A stretch of 64,000 nucleotides of DNA from Hydractinia symbiolongicarpus (taxonomy: Eukaryota; Cnidaria; Hydrozoa; Anthoathecata; Hydractiniidae): NCBI RefSeq assembly GCF_029227915.1, contig NC_079883.1, forward strand, positions 11,966,001-12,030,000. The letters run 5' to 3'. Below, piece by piece: positions 23,229-38,979 of the stretch. Both the position numbers and the translations under genes were made by a program. The notes under the pieces were generated by a model that saw only the letters and a program-made list of their open reading frames with translations, had not been told where the DNA came from and ran no database searches. Every line of letters starts with the position of its first letter. Positions within the stretch are counted from its first letter, which is position 1.

Positions 23229-23807
23229 TTTTAATGTTTTCTTACAACAATCCAACGATAAACGATGCTTGTTATCACAGTAGAAGTATACTAAACATTA
23301 CCGTGTAAATGAGATATAATTTAAGACGGTGCGAAGTATGCGGACGTAAAAGTACCACTCCCGGGAATTGATTTGGCGCGAAAACAGAAATGTGTGTTTC
23401 TGTACATCGTATAATGTCCGTTTTGGGTGCCGCGACTATGCGAAAGCATGTTAATTTTTATTTGTAGTACGACGCAATAGTCTGCAAGAGAAGCTGCTGG
23501 AGTTTGAGGTCTTCAGCATTACATCTAGTCTGTTAATTTGGGCTTCTTCCGCGCTCGTGTTAGGATTTTCATAAAGCGTTCTTTGGTTTGCGTTGCGTAT
23601 GTCGGCCTACATCATCGACACGGCCTGTTTCCGGCTATTAGGAGCAATTCATATATTGGGCACTGCGTTTCGACTTTTTTATTAGACCACAGTAAAAAAA
23701 TTCACTCACAGAAGTCCCTTTCTTTCATGGCTACAAACACGAAGAATTCTGTCGTAAGTAAAACGAATGCGCAAGCCAAAATGACGATGGGGCGAAGTCA
23801 TAAGCAT

Positions 23808-23880
23808 GGCCCTGTGGCCCAATGGATAAGGCATCTGACTACGAATCAGGGGATTCCAGGTTCGACTCCTGGCAGGGTCG
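23808..23880 (+). tRNA. tRNA-Arg(ACG), unit 4
   Basis: Same 73-nt sequence as unit 1. Confidence 0.95.
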
Positions 23881-24202
23881 CACTGTCGCATTTCGGCTGC
23901 ATGGTCTACTGTGTAACGCGCGCGCACGTTCTGGCGTAATGCGTTGATAAACGGAATGTACGCAGACATATTGGAAAGTAATATCACGCACTTAGTATCG
24001 TCGCCTTTGTTAGCATTCATGTAAGTTACCATCCACTTGCTACAGTCGCTCTCCATCCTACGGCTAAATCAACAGCCGTGATTTTTACTATGTCGCCGTC
24101 CATCCGTACGCGGTGACAGTTGTAAGCTTTACAGTAACGTGACATGCTCCACAAGCAGTTACGGTGTGTGGACGATGCCTATCATGGCAACGCTTGTTCT
24201 TT

Positions 24203-24389
24203 ATCGCTTCTCGGCCTAATGGCTAAGATCAAGTGTAGTATCTGTTCTTATCAGTTTAATATCTGGTAGGCCATTCTCTGAATGGTCAGTATATTAATCT
24301 GATTTTTGGCCTTGGGTCATGGAGGTGGATTCATTCACGCCGTGACCACGGGTTGCCTTGGTGTTGCACTATTACCGATGGCGGCCCAC
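24203..24389 (+). ncRNA. U2: U2 snRNA, unit 5
   Basis: Standard copy, same as unit 2. Confidence 0.95.
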
Positions 24390-24579
24390 ATAAGCAATAA
24401 AAGAATAATAGCAGTCCTCTTTCCGACGGCACTCTGCATAGTCTACGGCGGGAACAAAACGCGTACACTGGGGGAGAATACAGCCTATGCCCCGCGACAC
24501 GGCAGTTTATAACACACTCAAGCCACAAGCATTAACAAACTTTGAAGGGTACCCTCATGCTACGGTGCAGTTCCAACTC

Positions 24580-24744
24580 ATACTTACCTGACGGGGAAGT
24601 AAAGACTGATCAATGAGGGTTTTCTTCCAGAGTGAGGCTCTTGCATTGCACTACGCTTGGGCTGACCTCTGCGATTACTGCAAACGTCAGTAACTCGACC
24701 GTACAATTTCTGGTAGTGGGGGCCTGCGTCCGCGCTCGCCCCCT
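24580..24744 (+). ncRNA. U1: U1 snRNA, unit 5
   Basis: Standard copy, same as unit 1. Confidence 0.96.
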
Positions 24745-25072
24745 CCTTAAGTCAAAATGAATGAGCTTAGAAAAGTTGCGCGGCCAAATGTCGGTGGTGA
24801 CTTAAACGCTAAGGTAAAACCTCGCTTGGCTGTTACGAAACGTGATTGCGATATAAGTCCTCGGAAGGCGGCGGAATTTTATTTTATTTGCCATTCCGTC
24901 AGGGTTATTGGATGATCGGCAATAGATCGAGTTTGTATGCATTTGAAAGCTCTTTTTTCTCGTACTATCACCTGAAAATGTCGTAGGAAAATGTCATAGG
25001 AAACACTTTCAACAACCGCCACGTTCCTTAATTGTTATAACAAGAAATATATCACAGCAAATGAAAATGAAA

Positions 25073-25191
25073 AGCCTACGACACCGGGAGTTCCCAGGCG
25101 GTCCCCCATCCAAGTACTATCCCGGCCCGACGATGCTTAACTTCCGTGATCAGACGAGAACGGGTGTGTTCATCGTGGTATGGCCGTAGAC
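25073..25191 (-). rRNA. 5S: 5S rRNA, unit 5
   Basis: Same sequence as unit 1. Confidence 0.97.
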
Positions 25192-25388
25192 ATTAGTAGG
25201 TGCAAATACGTGCAATTTATTTTGACGTTGTGATCAAATTTTTTTATTTAATTTCTTTGAGTTACTTAGGACAAGGCGTATGCATGGATTATCTATTAGA
25301 CTTTAAGGTTATAGTTTTGTGAAAAAAACAATGTTTTTTTAAAGATGTGTGGCTATAAAAATAGCCGTTGTTTTCTGAGTGTAGCGGT

Positions 25389-25769
25389 TTACTTCTTCTG
25401 TCCTTTGTCGTTCTTCTTTGGGAGTAAGACAGCTTGAATGTTTGGCAAAACACCACCAGCTGCAATGGTTACACCGCTCAAAAGTTTGTTTAATTCTTCA
25501 TCATTACGAACAGCCAATTGTAAATGTCTTGGAATAATCCTAGCTTTTTTGTTGTCTCTTGCTGCGTTACCAGCCAACTCCAATATCTCAGCAGATAAAT
25601 ATTCCAAGACGGCTGCTAAGTAAACTGGTGCTCCAGATCCAATTCGGTTAGCATAGTGCCCTCTACGAAGGAATCTATGCACTCTACCGACTGGAAATTG
25701 AAGTCCAGCTCTTGAGGATCTTGTCTTGGCTTTAGCCTTAGCTTTTCCACCTTTTCCACGTCCAGACAT
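25389..25769 (-). CDS. H2A: Histone H2A, unit 5
   Basis: Identical protein. Stem-loop at 25351-25366. Confidence 0.99.
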   Translation of the reverse strand: MSGRGKGGKAKAKAKTRSSRAGLQFPVGRVHRFLRRGHYANRIGSGAPVYLAAVLEYLSAEILELAGNAARDNKKARIIPRHLQLAVRNDEELNKLLSGVTIAAGGVLPNIQAVLLPKKNDKGQKK

Positions 25770-26053
25770 AACTGCGATTTGATTTGTAAGTTAATACAAA
25801 AACGTACGAATATTTAACGTAAGTGTTAACGAAATAAACTTTACTCGTTTTTTCATCATAAAAATAGGATCGAAATCATGTTTTTTTAACCAATCATAAT
25901 TAAGTATTAAACAAAAGATTTTTTTTTTAACCAATTAAATTGCGTATCGGCGTTTTCGGATCGAATTCGATCCGATTTTTTTACTTATAAACAAAAAGTT
26001 TTGACTTGCAGTTTAATGCTTATTTACAAGTTAAGTAGCAAAAATTTTTAACC

Positions 26054-26458
26054 ATGTCTGACGCAGCAGCTAAAGGAGGAAAACAGGCACCTAAAGTAGC
26101 CAAGAAAGGTGAAAAAAGAGCCGGCAAAAAAGGAGGAAAGATTGGTGGAACTGGTGAAAAGAAACGCAAGAGAAAGAGAAAGGAAAGTTATGCTATTTAC
26201 ATCTACAATGTTTTGAAACAAGTTCACCCAGATGTCGGAGTTTCAAGCAAAGCTATGAGCATCATGAACTCATTTGTCAACGACATCTTTGAGCGCATTG
26301 CTTCCGAAGCTTCGCGTTTGGCTCTTCAAAACAAAAAGTCGACCATCTCTTCTCGTGAAATTCAAACCGCAGTACGTCTTCTCTTGCCTGGAGAACTTGC
26401 AAAACACGCAGTCAGTGAAGGAACAAAAGCCGTCACAAAATACACAAGCAGCAAGTAA
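26054..26458 (+). CDS. H2B: Histone H2B, unit 5
   Basis: Identical protein. Stem-loop at 26482-26497. Confidence 0.99.
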   Translation: MSDAAAKGGKQAPKVAKKGEKRAGKKGGKIGGTGEKKRKRKRKESYAIYIYNVLKQVHPDVGVSSKAMSIMNSFVNDIFERIASEASRLALQNKKSTISSREIQTAVRLLLPGELAKHAVSEGTKAVTKYTSSK

Positions 26459-26918
26459 ACCAACGTCTACCAAACACAAACGGTCTTTTTTAAGACCACA
26501 CATCTTTAAAAAAACATTTACTTGGCGTCACTACAAGTTAACCGAAGTTAATAAAACTTCTAAATAATGTGCTTAAGAACACTAGCCTACATTTAAAATA
26601 CTTCCCCATGTGTGTGTGGATTAGCTTCACTTTTCATACGTATTATTAGCTGTACTTGCAGAAAAGACAAGTACATTGATCCATGTTATTGCTTACATTT
26701 AACTTAACCCAGCTTTTCACGGAAACACTCCCAGGCAAATTAACCCTACAAAGTATTTCTAAATTTTTTTTGTGTCATATATGACATAGTATCGTATAGC
26801 AATAAATGTAACTGTGACAAGACTTTACACATTGTGTAATTTGGAAGCGTGCACAAAGTAATGTTTTAAAAGATTTGTGGCTATAAAAATAGCCGTTTTT
26901 GTTGAGCAATGACAACGC

Positions 26919-27275
<357 letters not shown>

Positions 27276-27753
27276 TTAACAGAATTCAGACAGCTTTAAA
27301 AAGAGGCCATAAAATTACCTACTGCTCGTGGAAACACCCTAATTAACCAATAGAGTTGCGTCATTACAAAATGTTCCGAACATTTTGTACATTTTTTTAA
27401 GTAAAACTGTAGTTTTTTTAAAAATTCGTGGTCTTAATGTTTCAGTAAGGCAATAAATTTGGCATCGTTGGAATTCGCCAAACCTTCTGCTACTTACTAA
27501 AAAAAAAAAAAGTCAAAAGCTTTTGTGTATCAGAAGATACAGCCGTTTTCCCGTAGCCAAAAAACACAGATTTTATAAAAATGTTAAAGTAATGAGCGTA
27601 ATGTCATTATGCAGCCAATCAGAAATTACTTTCTTAGCACCAATCAAATGGTTTGTTTTGAACCTTAGCTGTCAATCAATATGAGAAATAAAACTTTGGC
27701 GCGATAGTGCATTTTAGACCGTCTTGTGTATCCGTACTACATCGACTTCTTAA

Positions 27754-28167
<414 letters not shown>

Positions 28168-28528
28168 GCATCTTACCAAACAAAAAACGGCTATTTTTAT
28201 AGCCACACATCCATAAAAAATATTACGGCTAGCTTTTTATATCAAACTTTGTCCTGCTTTCTGTTTAAATTTTATGCTACATAAAAATTTTATGCTACAT
28301 AAAGTTTGACAATGTTAAAAATATGAAGGGCAAGAAAAGTAAAAGCAAGAAAATAAGAAATTTAAAAACGAAAATACTTAAACTTAGGGAATCTAATCTT
28401 AAATTTACTCTTTTTTAACTGTTTAAGTGACTTAAACAAGTTTAACTTTGTACCAAGATAATGTTTTTTTGTAAATGTGTGGCTATAAAAATAGCCGTTT
28501 GTTAATGTAATAGCCAGATACACACAAA

Positions 28529-29080
28529 TTATTTTTTTGCGGTCTTCTTTGCTGCCTTTTTGGGAGTCTTTTTGACCTTCTTTGCTGCAGGTTTTTTAGC
28601 AACAGGCTTCTTTGTGGGTTTCTTAGCTGCTGGTTTCTTAGCCGAGGCTTTCTTTGTGGCAGGCTTCTTTGCTGCTTTCTTTGGCGTGCTCTTCTTTGCT
28701 GGCTTCTTTTTTGGTGTACTTTTCTTTGCAGTAGGCTTCTTCGCCGTTGGCTTTTTTGCTGCGGCCTTTTTCTTAGGTTTTTCTTTTTTTACCTGACCTA
28801 GCTTGAATGATCCAGAAGCACCAGTGCCTTTAGTTTGAATCAAATCGCCTGATGTTACTCCTCGTTTAAGAGCCATTTTCAGATGATGATCTGAGTTTTC
28901 AGCAACTTTGTAATTTGCATGAATATATTTTGTAATAGCTTGGCGAGATGAACCACCGCGTTCCTTTAGGGTAGCGATAGCAGCCTTGATCATGTCCACA
29001 TATTTAGGGTGATCAGCTGTCTTCTTTGCAGCAGGTTTCTTCTTGGGTGCGATTTTCTTTGGAGAAGCTGCTTCACTCAT
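28529..29080 (-). CDS. H1: Histone H1, unit 5
   Basis: 183 residues, identical protein with one silent change in the tail. Stem-loop at 28481-28496. Confidence 0.97.
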   Translation of the reverse strand: MSEAASPKKIAPKKKPAAKKTADHPKYVDMIKAAIATLKERGGSSRQAITKYIHANYKVAENSDHHLKMALKRGVTSGDLIQTKGTGASGSFKLGQVKKEKPKKKAAAKKPTAKKPTAKKSTPKKKPAKKSTPKKAAKKPATKKASAKKPAAKKPTKKPVAKKPAAKKVKKTPKKAAKKTAKK

Positions 29081-29659
29081 TTTTAATGTTTTCTTACAAC
29101 AATCCAACGATAAACGATGCTTGTTATCACAGTAGAAGTATACTAAACATTACCGTGTAAATGAGATATAATTTAAGACGGTGCGAAGTATGCGGACGTA
29201 AAAGTACCACTCCCGGGAATCGATTTGGCGCGAAAACAGAAATGTGTGTTTCTGTACATCGTATAATGTCCGTTTTGGGTGCCGCGACTATGCGAAAGCA
29301 TGTTAATTTTTATTTGTAGTACGACGCAATAGTCTGCAAGAGAAGCTGCTGGAGTTTGAGGTCTTCAGCATTACATCTAGTCTGTTAATTTGGGCTTCTT
29401 CCGCGCTCGTGTTAGGATTTTCATAAAGCGTTCTTTGGTTTGCGTTGCGTATGTCGGCCTACATCATCGACACGGCCTGTTTCCGGCTATTAGGAGCAAT
29501 TCATATATTGGGCACTGCGTTTCGACTTTTTTATTAGACCACAGTAAAAAAATTCACTCACAGAAGTCCCTTTCTTTCATGGCTACAAACACGAAGAATT
29601 CTGTCGTAAGTAAAACGAATGCGCAAGCCAAAATGACGATGGGGCGAAGTCATAAGCAT

Positions 29660-29732
29660 GGCCCTGTGGCCCAATGGATAAGGCATCTGACTACGAATCA
29701 GGGGATTCCAGGTTCGACTCCTGGCAGGGTCG
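29660..29732 (+). tRNA. tRNA-Arg(ACG), unit 5
   Basis: Same 73-nt sequence as unit 1. Confidence 0.95.
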
Positions 29733-30054
29733 CACTGTCGCATTTCGGCTGCATGGTCTACTGTGTAACGCGCGCGCACGTTCTGGCGTAATGCGTTGAT
29801 AAACGGAATGTACGCAGACATATTGGAAAGTAATATCACGCACTTAGTATCGTCGCCTTTGTTAGCATTCATGTAAGTTACCATCCACTTGCTACAGTCG
29901 CTCTCCATCCTACGGCTAAATCAACAGCCGTGATTTTTACTATGTCGCCGTCCATCCGTACGCGGTGACAGTTGTAAGCTTTACAGTAACGTGACATGCT
30001 CCACAAGCAGTTACGGTGTGTGGACGATGCCTATCATGGCAACGCTTGTTCTTT

Positions 30055-30241
30055 ATCGCTTCTCGGCCTAATGGCTAAGATCAAGTGTAGTATCTGTTCT
30101 TATCAGTTTAATATCTGGTAGGCCATTCTCTGAATGGTCAGTATATTAATCTGATTTTTGGCCTTGGGTCATGGAGGTGGATTCATTCACGCCGTGACCA
30201 CGGGTTGCCTTGGTGTTGCACTATTACCGATGGCGGCCCAC
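30055..30241 (+). ncRNA. U2: U2 snRNA, unit 6
   Basis: Standard copy, same as unit 2. Confidence 0.95.
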
Positions 30242-30431
30242 ATAAGCAATAAAAGAATAATAGCAGTCCTCTTTCCGACGGCACTCTGCATAGTCTACGG
30301 CGGGAACAAAACGCGTACACTGGTGGAGAATACAGCCTATGCCCCGCGACACGGCAGTTTATAACACACTCAAGCCACAAGCATTAACAAACTTTGAAGG
30401 GTACCCTCATGCTACGGTGCAGTTCCAACTC

Positions 30432-30596
30432 ATACTTACCTGACGGGGAAGTAAAGACTGATCAATGAGGGTTTTCTTCCAGAGTGAGGCTCTTGCATTG
30501 CACTACGCTTGGGCTGACCTCTGCGATTACTGCAAACGTCAGTAACTCGACCGTACAATTTCTGGTAGTGGGGGCCTGCGTCCGCGCTCGCCCCCT
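30432..30596 (+). ncRNA. U1: U1 snRNA, unit 6
   Basis: Standard copy, same as unit 1. Confidence 0.96.
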
Positions 30597-30924
30597 CCTT
30601 AAGTCAAAATGAATGAGCTTAGAAAAGTTGCGCGGCCAAATGTCGGTGGTGACTTAAACGCTAAGGTAAAACCTCGCTTGGCTGTTACGAAACGTGATTG
30701 CGATATAAGTCCTCGGAAGGCGGCGGAATTTTATTTTATTTGCCATTCCGTCAGGGTTATTGGATGATCGGCAATAGATCGAGTTTGTATGCATTTGAAA
30801 GCTCTTTTTTCTCGTACTATCACCTGAAAATGTCGTAGGAAAATGTCATAGGAAACACTTTCAACAACCGCCACGTTCCTTAATTGTTATAACAAGAAAT
30901 ATATCACAGCAAATGAAAATGAAA

Positions 30925-31043
30925 AGCCTACGACACCGGGAGTTCCCAGGCGGTCCCCCATCCAAGTACTATCCCGGCCCGACGATGCTTAACTTCCGTG
31001 ATCAGACGAGAACGGGTGTGTTCATCGTGGTATGGCCGTAGAC
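30925..31043 (-). rRNA. 5S: 5S rRNA, unit 6
   Basis: Coding part same as unit 1, with one G-to-C change (plus strand) 8 bp upstream of its 5' end. Confidence 0.97.
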
Positions 31044-31240
31044 ATTAGTACGTGCAAATACGTGCAATTTATTTTGACGTTGTGATCAAATTTTTTTATT
31101 TAATTTCTTTGAGTTACTTAGGACAAGGCGTATGCATGGATTATCTATTAGACTTTAAGGTTATAGTTTTGTGAAAAAAACAATGTTTTTTTAAAGATGT
31201 GTGGCTATAAAAATAGCCGTTGTTTTCTGAGTGTAGCGGT

Positions 31241-31621
31241 TTACTTCTTCTGTCCTTTGTCGTTCTTCTTTGGGAGTAAGACAGCTTGAATGTTTGGCAA
31301 AACACCACCAGCTGCAATGGTTACACCGCTCAAAAGTTTGTTTAATTCTTCATCATTACGAACAGCCAATTGTAAATGTCTTGGAATAATCCTAGCTTTT
31401 TTGTTGTCTCTTGCTGCGTTACCAGCCAACTCCAATATCTCAGCAGATAAATATTCCAAGACGGCTGCTAAGTAAACTGGTGCTCCAGATCCAATTCGGT
31501 TAGCATAGTGCCCTCTACGAAGGAATCTATGCACTCTACCGACTGGAAATTGAAGTCCAGCTCTTGAGGATCTTGTCTTGGCTTTAGCCTTAGCTTTTCC
31601 ACCTTTTCCACGTCCAGACAT
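31241..31621 (-). CDS. H2A: Histone H2A, unit 6
   Basis: Identical protein. Stem-loop at 31203-31218. Confidence 0.99.
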   Translation of the reverse strand: MSGRGKGGKAKAKAKTRSSRAGLQFPVGRVHRFLRRGHYANRIGSGAPVYLAAVLEYLSAEILELAGNAARDNKKARIIPRHLQLAVRNDEELNKLLSGVTIAAGGVLPNIQAVLLPKKNDKGQKK

Positions 31622-31905
31622 AACTGCGATTTGATTTGTAAGTTAATACAAAAACGTACGAATATTTAACGTAAGTGTTAACGAAATAAACTTTACTCGT
31701 TTTTTCATCATAAAAATAGGATCGAAATCATGTTTTTTTAACCAATCATAATTAAGTATTAAACAAAAGATTTTTTTTTTAACCAATTAAATTGCGTATC
31801 GGCGTTTTCGGATCGAATTCGATCCGATTTTTTTACTTATAAACAAAAAGTTTTGACTTGCAGTTTAATGCTTATTTACAAGTTAAGTAGCAAAAATTTT
31901 TAACC

Positions 31906-32310
31906 ATGTCTGACGCAGCAGCTAAAGGAGGAAAACAGGCACCTAAAGTAGCCAAGAAAGGTGAAAAAAGAGCCGGCAAAAAAGGAGGAAAGATTGGTGG
32001 AACTGGTGAAAAGAAACGCAAGAGAAAGAGAAAGGAAAGTTATGCTATTTACATCTACAATGTTTTGAAACAAGTTCACCCAGATGTCGGAGTTTCAAGC
32101 AAAGCTATGAGCATCATGAACTCATTTGTCAACGACATCTTTGAGCGCATTGCTTCCGAAGCTTCGCGTTTGGCTCTTCAAAACAAAAAGTCGACCATCT
32201 CTTCTCGTGAAATTCAAACCGCAGTACGTCTTCTCTTGCCTGGAGAACTTGCAAAACACGCAGTCAGTGAAGGAACAAAAGCCGTCACAAAATACACAAG
32301 CAGCAAGTAA
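31906..32310 (+). CDS. H2B: Histone H2B, unit 6
   Basis: Identical protein. Stem-loop at 32334-32349. Confidence 0.99.
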   Translation: MSDAAAKGGKQAPKVAKKGEKRAGKKGGKIGGTGEKKRKRKRKESYAIYIYNVLKQVHPDVGVSSKAMSIMNSFVNDIFERIASEASRLALQNKKSTISSREIQTAVRLLLPGELAKHAVSEGTKAVTKYTSSK

Positions 32311-32770
32311 ACCAACGTCTACCAAACACAAACGGTCTTTTTTAAGACCACACATCTTTAAAAAAACATTTACTTGGCGTCACTACAAGTTAACCGAAGT
32401 TAATAAAACTTCTAAATAATGTGCTTAAGAACACTAGCCTACATTTAAAATACTTCCCCATGTGTGTGTGGATTAGCTTCACTTTTCATACGTATTATTA
32501 GCTGTACTTGCAGAAAAGACAAGTACATTGATCCATGTTATTGCTTACATTTAACTTAACCCAGCTTTTCACGGAAACACTCCCAGGCAAATTAACCCTA
32601 CAAAGTATTTCTAAATTTTTTTTGTGTCATATATGACATAGTATCGTATAGCAATAAATGTAACTGTGACAAGACTTTACACATTGTGTAATTTGGAAGC
32701 GTGCACAAAGTAATGTTTTAAAAGATTTGTGGCTATAAAAATAGCCGTTTTTGTTGAGCAATGACAACGC

Positions 32771-33127
<357 letters not shown>

Positions 33128-33605
33128 TTAACAGAATTCAGACAGCTTTAAAAAGAGGCCATAAAATTACCTACTGCTCGTGGAAACACCCTAATTAACC
33201 AATAGAGTTGCGTCATTACAAAATGTTCCGAACATTTTGTACATTTTTTTAAGTAAAACTGTAGTTTTTTTAAAAATTCGTGGTCTTAATGTTTCAGTAA
33301 GGCAATAAATTTGGCATCGTTGGAATTCGCCAAACCTTCTGCTACTTACTAAAAAAAAAAAAAGTCAAAAGCTTTTGTGTATCAGAAGATACAGCCGTTT
33401 TCCCGTAGCCAAAAAACACAGATTTTATAAAAATGTTAAAGTAATGAGCGTAATGTCATTATGCAGCCAATCAGAAATTACTTTCTTAGCACCAATCAAA
33501 TGGTTTGTTTTGAACCTTAGCTGTCAATCAATATGAGAAATAAAACTTTGGCGCGATAGTGCATTTTAGACCGTCTTGTGTATCCGTACTACATCGACTT
33601 CTTAA

Positions 33606-34019
<414 letters not shown>

Positions 34020-34380
34020 GCATCTTACCAAACAAAAAACGGCTATTTTTATAGCCACACATCCATAAAAAATATTACGGCTAGCTTTTTATATCAAACT
34101 TTGTCCTGCTTTCTGTTTAAATTTTATGCTACATAAAAATTTTATGCTACATAAAGTTTGACAATGTTAAAAATATGAAGGGCAAGAAAAGTAAAAGCAA
34201 GAAAATAAGAAATTTAAAAACGAAAATACTTAAACTTAGGGAATCTAATCTTAAATTTACTCTTTTTTAACTGTTTAAGTGACTTAAACAAGTTTAACTT
34301 TGTACCAAGATAATGTTTTTTTGTAAATGTGTGGCTATAAAAATAGCCGTTTGTTAATGTAATAGCCAGATACACACAAA

Positions 34381-34932
34381 TTATTTTTTTGCGGTCTTCT
34401 TTGCTGCCTTTTTGGGAGTCTTTTTGACCTTCTTTGCTGCAGGTTTTTTAGCAACAGGCTTCTTTGTGGGTTTCTTAGCTGCTGGTTTCTTAGCCGAGGC
34501 TTTCTTTGTGGCAGGCTTCTTTGCTGCTTTCTTTGGCGTGCTCTTCTTTGCTGGCTTCTTTTTTGGTGTACTTTTCTTTGCAGTAGGCTTCTTTGCCGTT
34601 GGCTTTTTTGCTGCGGCCTTTTTCTTAGGTTTTTCTTTTTTTACCTGACCTAGCTTGAATGATCCAGAAGCACCAGTGCCTTTAGTTTGAATCAAATCGC
34701 CTGATGTTACTCCTCGTTTAAGAGCCATTTTCAGATGATGATCTGAGTTTTCAGCAACTTTGTAATTTGCATGAATATATTTTGTAATAGCTTGGCGAGA
34801 TGAACCACCGCGTTCCTTTAGGGTAGCGATAGCAGCCTTGATCATGTCCACATATTTAGGGTGATCAGCTGTCTTCTTTGCAGCAGGTTTCTTCTTGGGT
34901 GCGATTTTCTTTGGAGAAGCTGCTTCACTCAT
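34381..34932 (-). CDS. H1: Histone H1, unit 6
   Basis: 183 residues, identical. Stem-loop at 34333-34348. Confidence 0.97.
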   Translation of the reverse strand: MSEAASPKKIAPKKKPAAKKTADHPKYVDMIKAAIATLKERGGSSRQAITKYIHANYKVAENSDHHLKMALKRGVTSGDLIQTKGTGASGSFKLGQVKKEKPKKKAAAKKPTAKKPTAKKSTPKKKPAKKSTPKKAAKKPATKKASAKKPAAKKPTKKPVAKKPAAKKVKKTPKKAAKKTAKK

Positions 34933-35511
34933 TTTTAATGTTTTCTTACAACAATCCAACGATAAACGATGCTTGTTATCACAGTAGAAGTATACTAAAC
35001 ATTACCGTGTAAATGAGATATAATTTAAGACGGTGCGAAGTATGCGGACGTAAAAGTACCACTCCCGGGAATTGATTTGGCGCGAAAACAGAAATGTGTG
35101 TTTCTGTACATCGTATAATGTCCGTTTTGGGTGCCGCGACTATGCGAAAGCATGTTAATTTTTATTTGTAGTACGACGCAATAGTCTGCAAGAGAAGCTG
35201 CTGGAGTTTGAGGTCTTCAGCATTACATCTAGTCTGTTAATTTGGGCTTCTTCCGCGCTCGTGTTAGGATTTTCATAAAGCGTTCTTTGGTTTGCGTTGC
35301 GTATGTCGGCCTACATCATCGACACGGCCTGTTTCCGGCTATTAGGAGCAATTCATATATTGGGCACTGCGTTTCGACTTTTTTATTAGACCACAGTAAA
35401 AAAATTCACTCACAGAAGTCCCTTTCTTTCATGGCTACAAACACGAAGAATTCTGTCGTAAGTAAAACGAATGCGCAAGCCAAAATGACGATGGGGCGAA
35501 GTCATAAGCAT

Positions 35512-35584
35512 GGCCCTGTGGCCCAATGGATAAGGCATCTGACTACGAATCAGGGGATTCCAGGTTCGACTCCTGGCAGGGTCG
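35512..35584 (+). tRNA. tRNA-Arg(ACG), unit 6
   Basis: Same 73-nt sequence as unit 1. Confidence 0.95.
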
Positions 35585-35906
35585 CACTGTCGCATTTCGG
35601 CTGCATGGTCTACTGTGTAACGCGCGCGCACGTTCTGGCGTAATGCGTTGATAAACGGAATGTACGCAGACATATTGGAAAGTAATATCACGCACTTAGT
35701 ATCGTCGCCTTTGTTAGCATTCATGTAAGTTACCATCCACTTGCTACAGTCGCTCTCCATCCTACGGCTAAATCAACAGCCGTGATTTTTACTATGTCGC
35801 CGTCCATCCGTACGCGGTGACAGTTGTAAGCTTTACAGTAACGTGACATGCTCCACAAGCAGTTACGGTGTGTGGACGATGCCTATCATGGCAACGCTTG
35901 TTCTTT

Positions 35907-36093
35907 ATCGCTTCTCGGCCTAATGGCTAAGATCAAGTGTAGTATCTGTTCTTATCAGTTTAATATCTGGTAGGCCATTCTCTGAATGGTCAGTATATTA
36001 ATCTGATTTTTGGCCTTGGGTCATGGAGGTGGATTCATTCACGCCGTGACCACGGGTTGCCTTGGTGTTGCACTATTACCGATGGCGGCCCAC
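35907..36093 (+). ncRNA. U2: U2 snRNA, unit 7
   Basis: Standard copy, same as unit 2. Confidence 0.95.
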
Positions 36094-36283
36094 ATAAGCA
36101 ATAAAAGAATAATAGCAGTCCTCTTTCCGACGGCACTCTGCATAGTCTACGGCGGGAACAAAACGCGTACACTGGGGGAGAATACAGCCTATGCCCCGCG
36201 ACACGGCAGTTTATAACACACTCAAGCCACAAGCATTAACAAACTTTGAAGGGTACCCTCATGCTACGGTGCAGTTCCAACTC

Positions 36284-36448
36284 ATACTTACCTGACGGGG
36301 AAGTAAAGACTGATCAATGAGGGTTTTCTTCCAGAGTGAGGCTCTTGCATTGCACTACGCTTGGGCTGACCTCTGCGATTACTGCAAACGTCAGTAACTC
36401 GACCGTACAATTTCTGGTAGTGGGGGCCTGCGTCCGCGCTCGCCCCCT
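36284..36448 (+). ncRNA. U1: U1 snRNA, unit 7
   Basis: Standard copy, same as unit 1. Confidence 0.96.
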
Positions 36449-36776
36449 CCTTAAGTCAAAATGAATGAGCTTAGAAAAGTTGCGCGGCCAAATGTCGGTG
36501 GTGACTTAAACGCTAAGGTAAAACCTCGCTTGGCTGTTACGAAACGTGATTGCGATATAAGTCCTCGGAAGGCGGCGGAATTTTATTTTATTTGCCATTC
36601 CGTCAGGGTTATTGGATGATCGGCAATAGATCGAGTTTGTATGCATTTGAAAGCTCTTTTTTCTCGTACTATCACCTGAAAATGTCGTAGGAAAATGTCA
36701 TAGGAAACACTTTCAACAACCGCCACGTTCCTTAATTGTTATAACAAGAAATATATCACAGCAAATGAAAATGAAA

Positions 36777-36895
36777 AGCCTACGACACCGGGAGTTCCCA
36801 GGCGGTCCCCCATCCAAGTACTATCCCGGCCCGACGATGCTTAACTTCCGTGATCAGACGAGAACGGGTGTGTTCATCGTGGTATGGCCGTAGAC
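36777..36895 (-). rRNA. 5S: 5S rRNA, unit 7
   Basis: Same sequence as unit 1. Confidence 0.97.
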
Positions 36896-37092
36896 ATTAG
36901 TAGGTGCAAATACGTGCAATTTATTATGACGTTGTGATCAAATTTTTTTATTTAATTTCTTTGAGTTACTTAGGACAAGGCGTATGCATGGATTATCTAT
37001 TAGACTTTAAGGTTATAGTTTTGTGAAAAAAACAATGTTTTTTTAAAGATGTGTGGCTATAAAAATAGCCGTTGTTTTCTGAGTGTAGCGGT

Positions 37093-37473
37093 TTACTTCT
37101 TCTGTCCTTTGTCGTTCTTCTTTGGGAGTAAGACAGCTTGAATGTTTGGCAAAACACCACCAGCTGCAATGGTTACACCGCTCAAAAGTTTGTTTAATTC
37201 TTCATCATTACGAACAGCCAATTGTAAATGTCTTGGAATAATCCTAGCTTTTTTGTTGTCTCTTGCTGCGTTACCAGCCAACTCCAATATCTCAGCAGAT
37301 AAATATTCCAAGACGGCTGCTAAGTAAACTGGTGCTCCAGATCCAATTCGGTTAGCATAGTGCCCTCTACGAAGGAATCTATGCACTCTACCGACTGGAA
37401 ATTGAAGTCCAGCTCTTGAGGATCTTGTCTTGGCTTTAGCCTTAGCTTTTCCACCTTTTCCACGTCCAGACAT
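37093..37473 (-). CDS. H2A: Histone H2A, unit 7
   Basis: Identical protein. Stem-loop at 37055-37070. Confidence 0.99.
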   Translation of the reverse strand: MSGRGKGGKAKAKAKTRSSRAGLQFPVGRVHRFLRRGHYANRIGSGAPVYLAAVLEYLSAEILELAGNAARDNKKARIIPRHLQLAVRNDEELNKLLSGVTIAAGGVLPNIQAVLLPKKNDKGQKK

Positions 37474-37757
37474 AACTGCGATTTGATTTGTAAGTTAATA
37501 CAAAAACGTACGAATATTTAACGTAAGTGTTAACGAAATAAACTTTACTCGTTTTTTCATCATAAAAATAGGATCGAAATCATGTTTTTTTAACCAATCA
37601 TAATTAAGTATTAAACAAAAGATTTTTTTTTTAACCAATTAAATTGCGTATCGGCGTTTTCGGATCGAATTCGATCCGATTTTTTTACTTATAAACAAAA
37701 AGTTTTGACTTGCAGTTTAATGCTTATTTACAAGTTAAGTAGCAAAAATTTTTAACC

Positions 37758-38162
37758 ATGTCTGACGCAGCAGCTAAAGGAGGAAAACAGGCACCTAAAG
37801 TAGCCAAGAAAGGTGAAAAAAGAGCCGGCAAAAAAGGAGGAAAGATTGGTGGAACTGGTGAAAAGAAACGCAAGAGAAAGAGAAAGGAAAGTTATGCTAT
37901 TTAGATCTACAATGTTTTGAAACAAGTTCACCCAGATGTCGGAGTTTCAAGCAAAGCTATGAGCATCATGAACTCATTTGTCAACGACATCTTTGAGCGC
38001 ATTGCTTCCGAAGCTTCGCGTTTGGCTCTTCAAAACAAAAAGTCGACCATCTCTTCTCGTGAAATTCAAACCGCAGTACGTCTTCTCTTGCCTGGAGAAC
38101 TTGCAAAACACGCAGTCAGTGAAGGAACAAAAGCCGTCACAAAATACACAAGCAGCAAGTAA
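37758..38162 (+). pseudogene. H2B: Histone H2B with nonsense codon, unit 7 (Y49stop)
   Basis: TAC at codon 49 is TAG (37902-37904), cutting the protein to 48 residues at the first residues of the histone fold. The remaining frame, promoter and stem-loop (38186-38201) are undamaged. An in-frame TTG at 37917 could only yield an 81-residue fragment and is not a credible start. Confidence 0.95.
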
Positions 38163-38622
38163 ACCAACGTCTACCAAACACAAACGGTCTTTTTTAAGAC
38201 CACACATCTTTAAAAAAACATTTACTTGGCGTCACTACAAGTTAACCGAAGTTAATAAAACTTCTAAATAATGTGCTTAAGAACACTAGCCTACATTTAA
38301 AATACTTCCCCATGTGTGTGTGGATTAGCTTCACTTTTCATACGTATTATTAGCTGTACTTGCAGAAAAGACAAGTACATTGATCCATGTTATTGCTTAC
38401 ATTTAACTTAACCCAGCTTTTCACGGAAACACTCCCAGGCAAATTAACCCTACAAAGTATTTCTAAATTTTTTTTGTGTCATATATGACATAGTATCGTA
38501 TAGCAATAAATGTAACTGTGACAAGACTTTACACATTGTGTAATTTGGAAGCGTGCACAAAGTAATGTTTTAAAAGATTTGTGGCTATAAAAATAGCCGT
38601 TTTTGTTGAGCAATGACAACGC

Positions 38623-38979
<357 letters not shown>
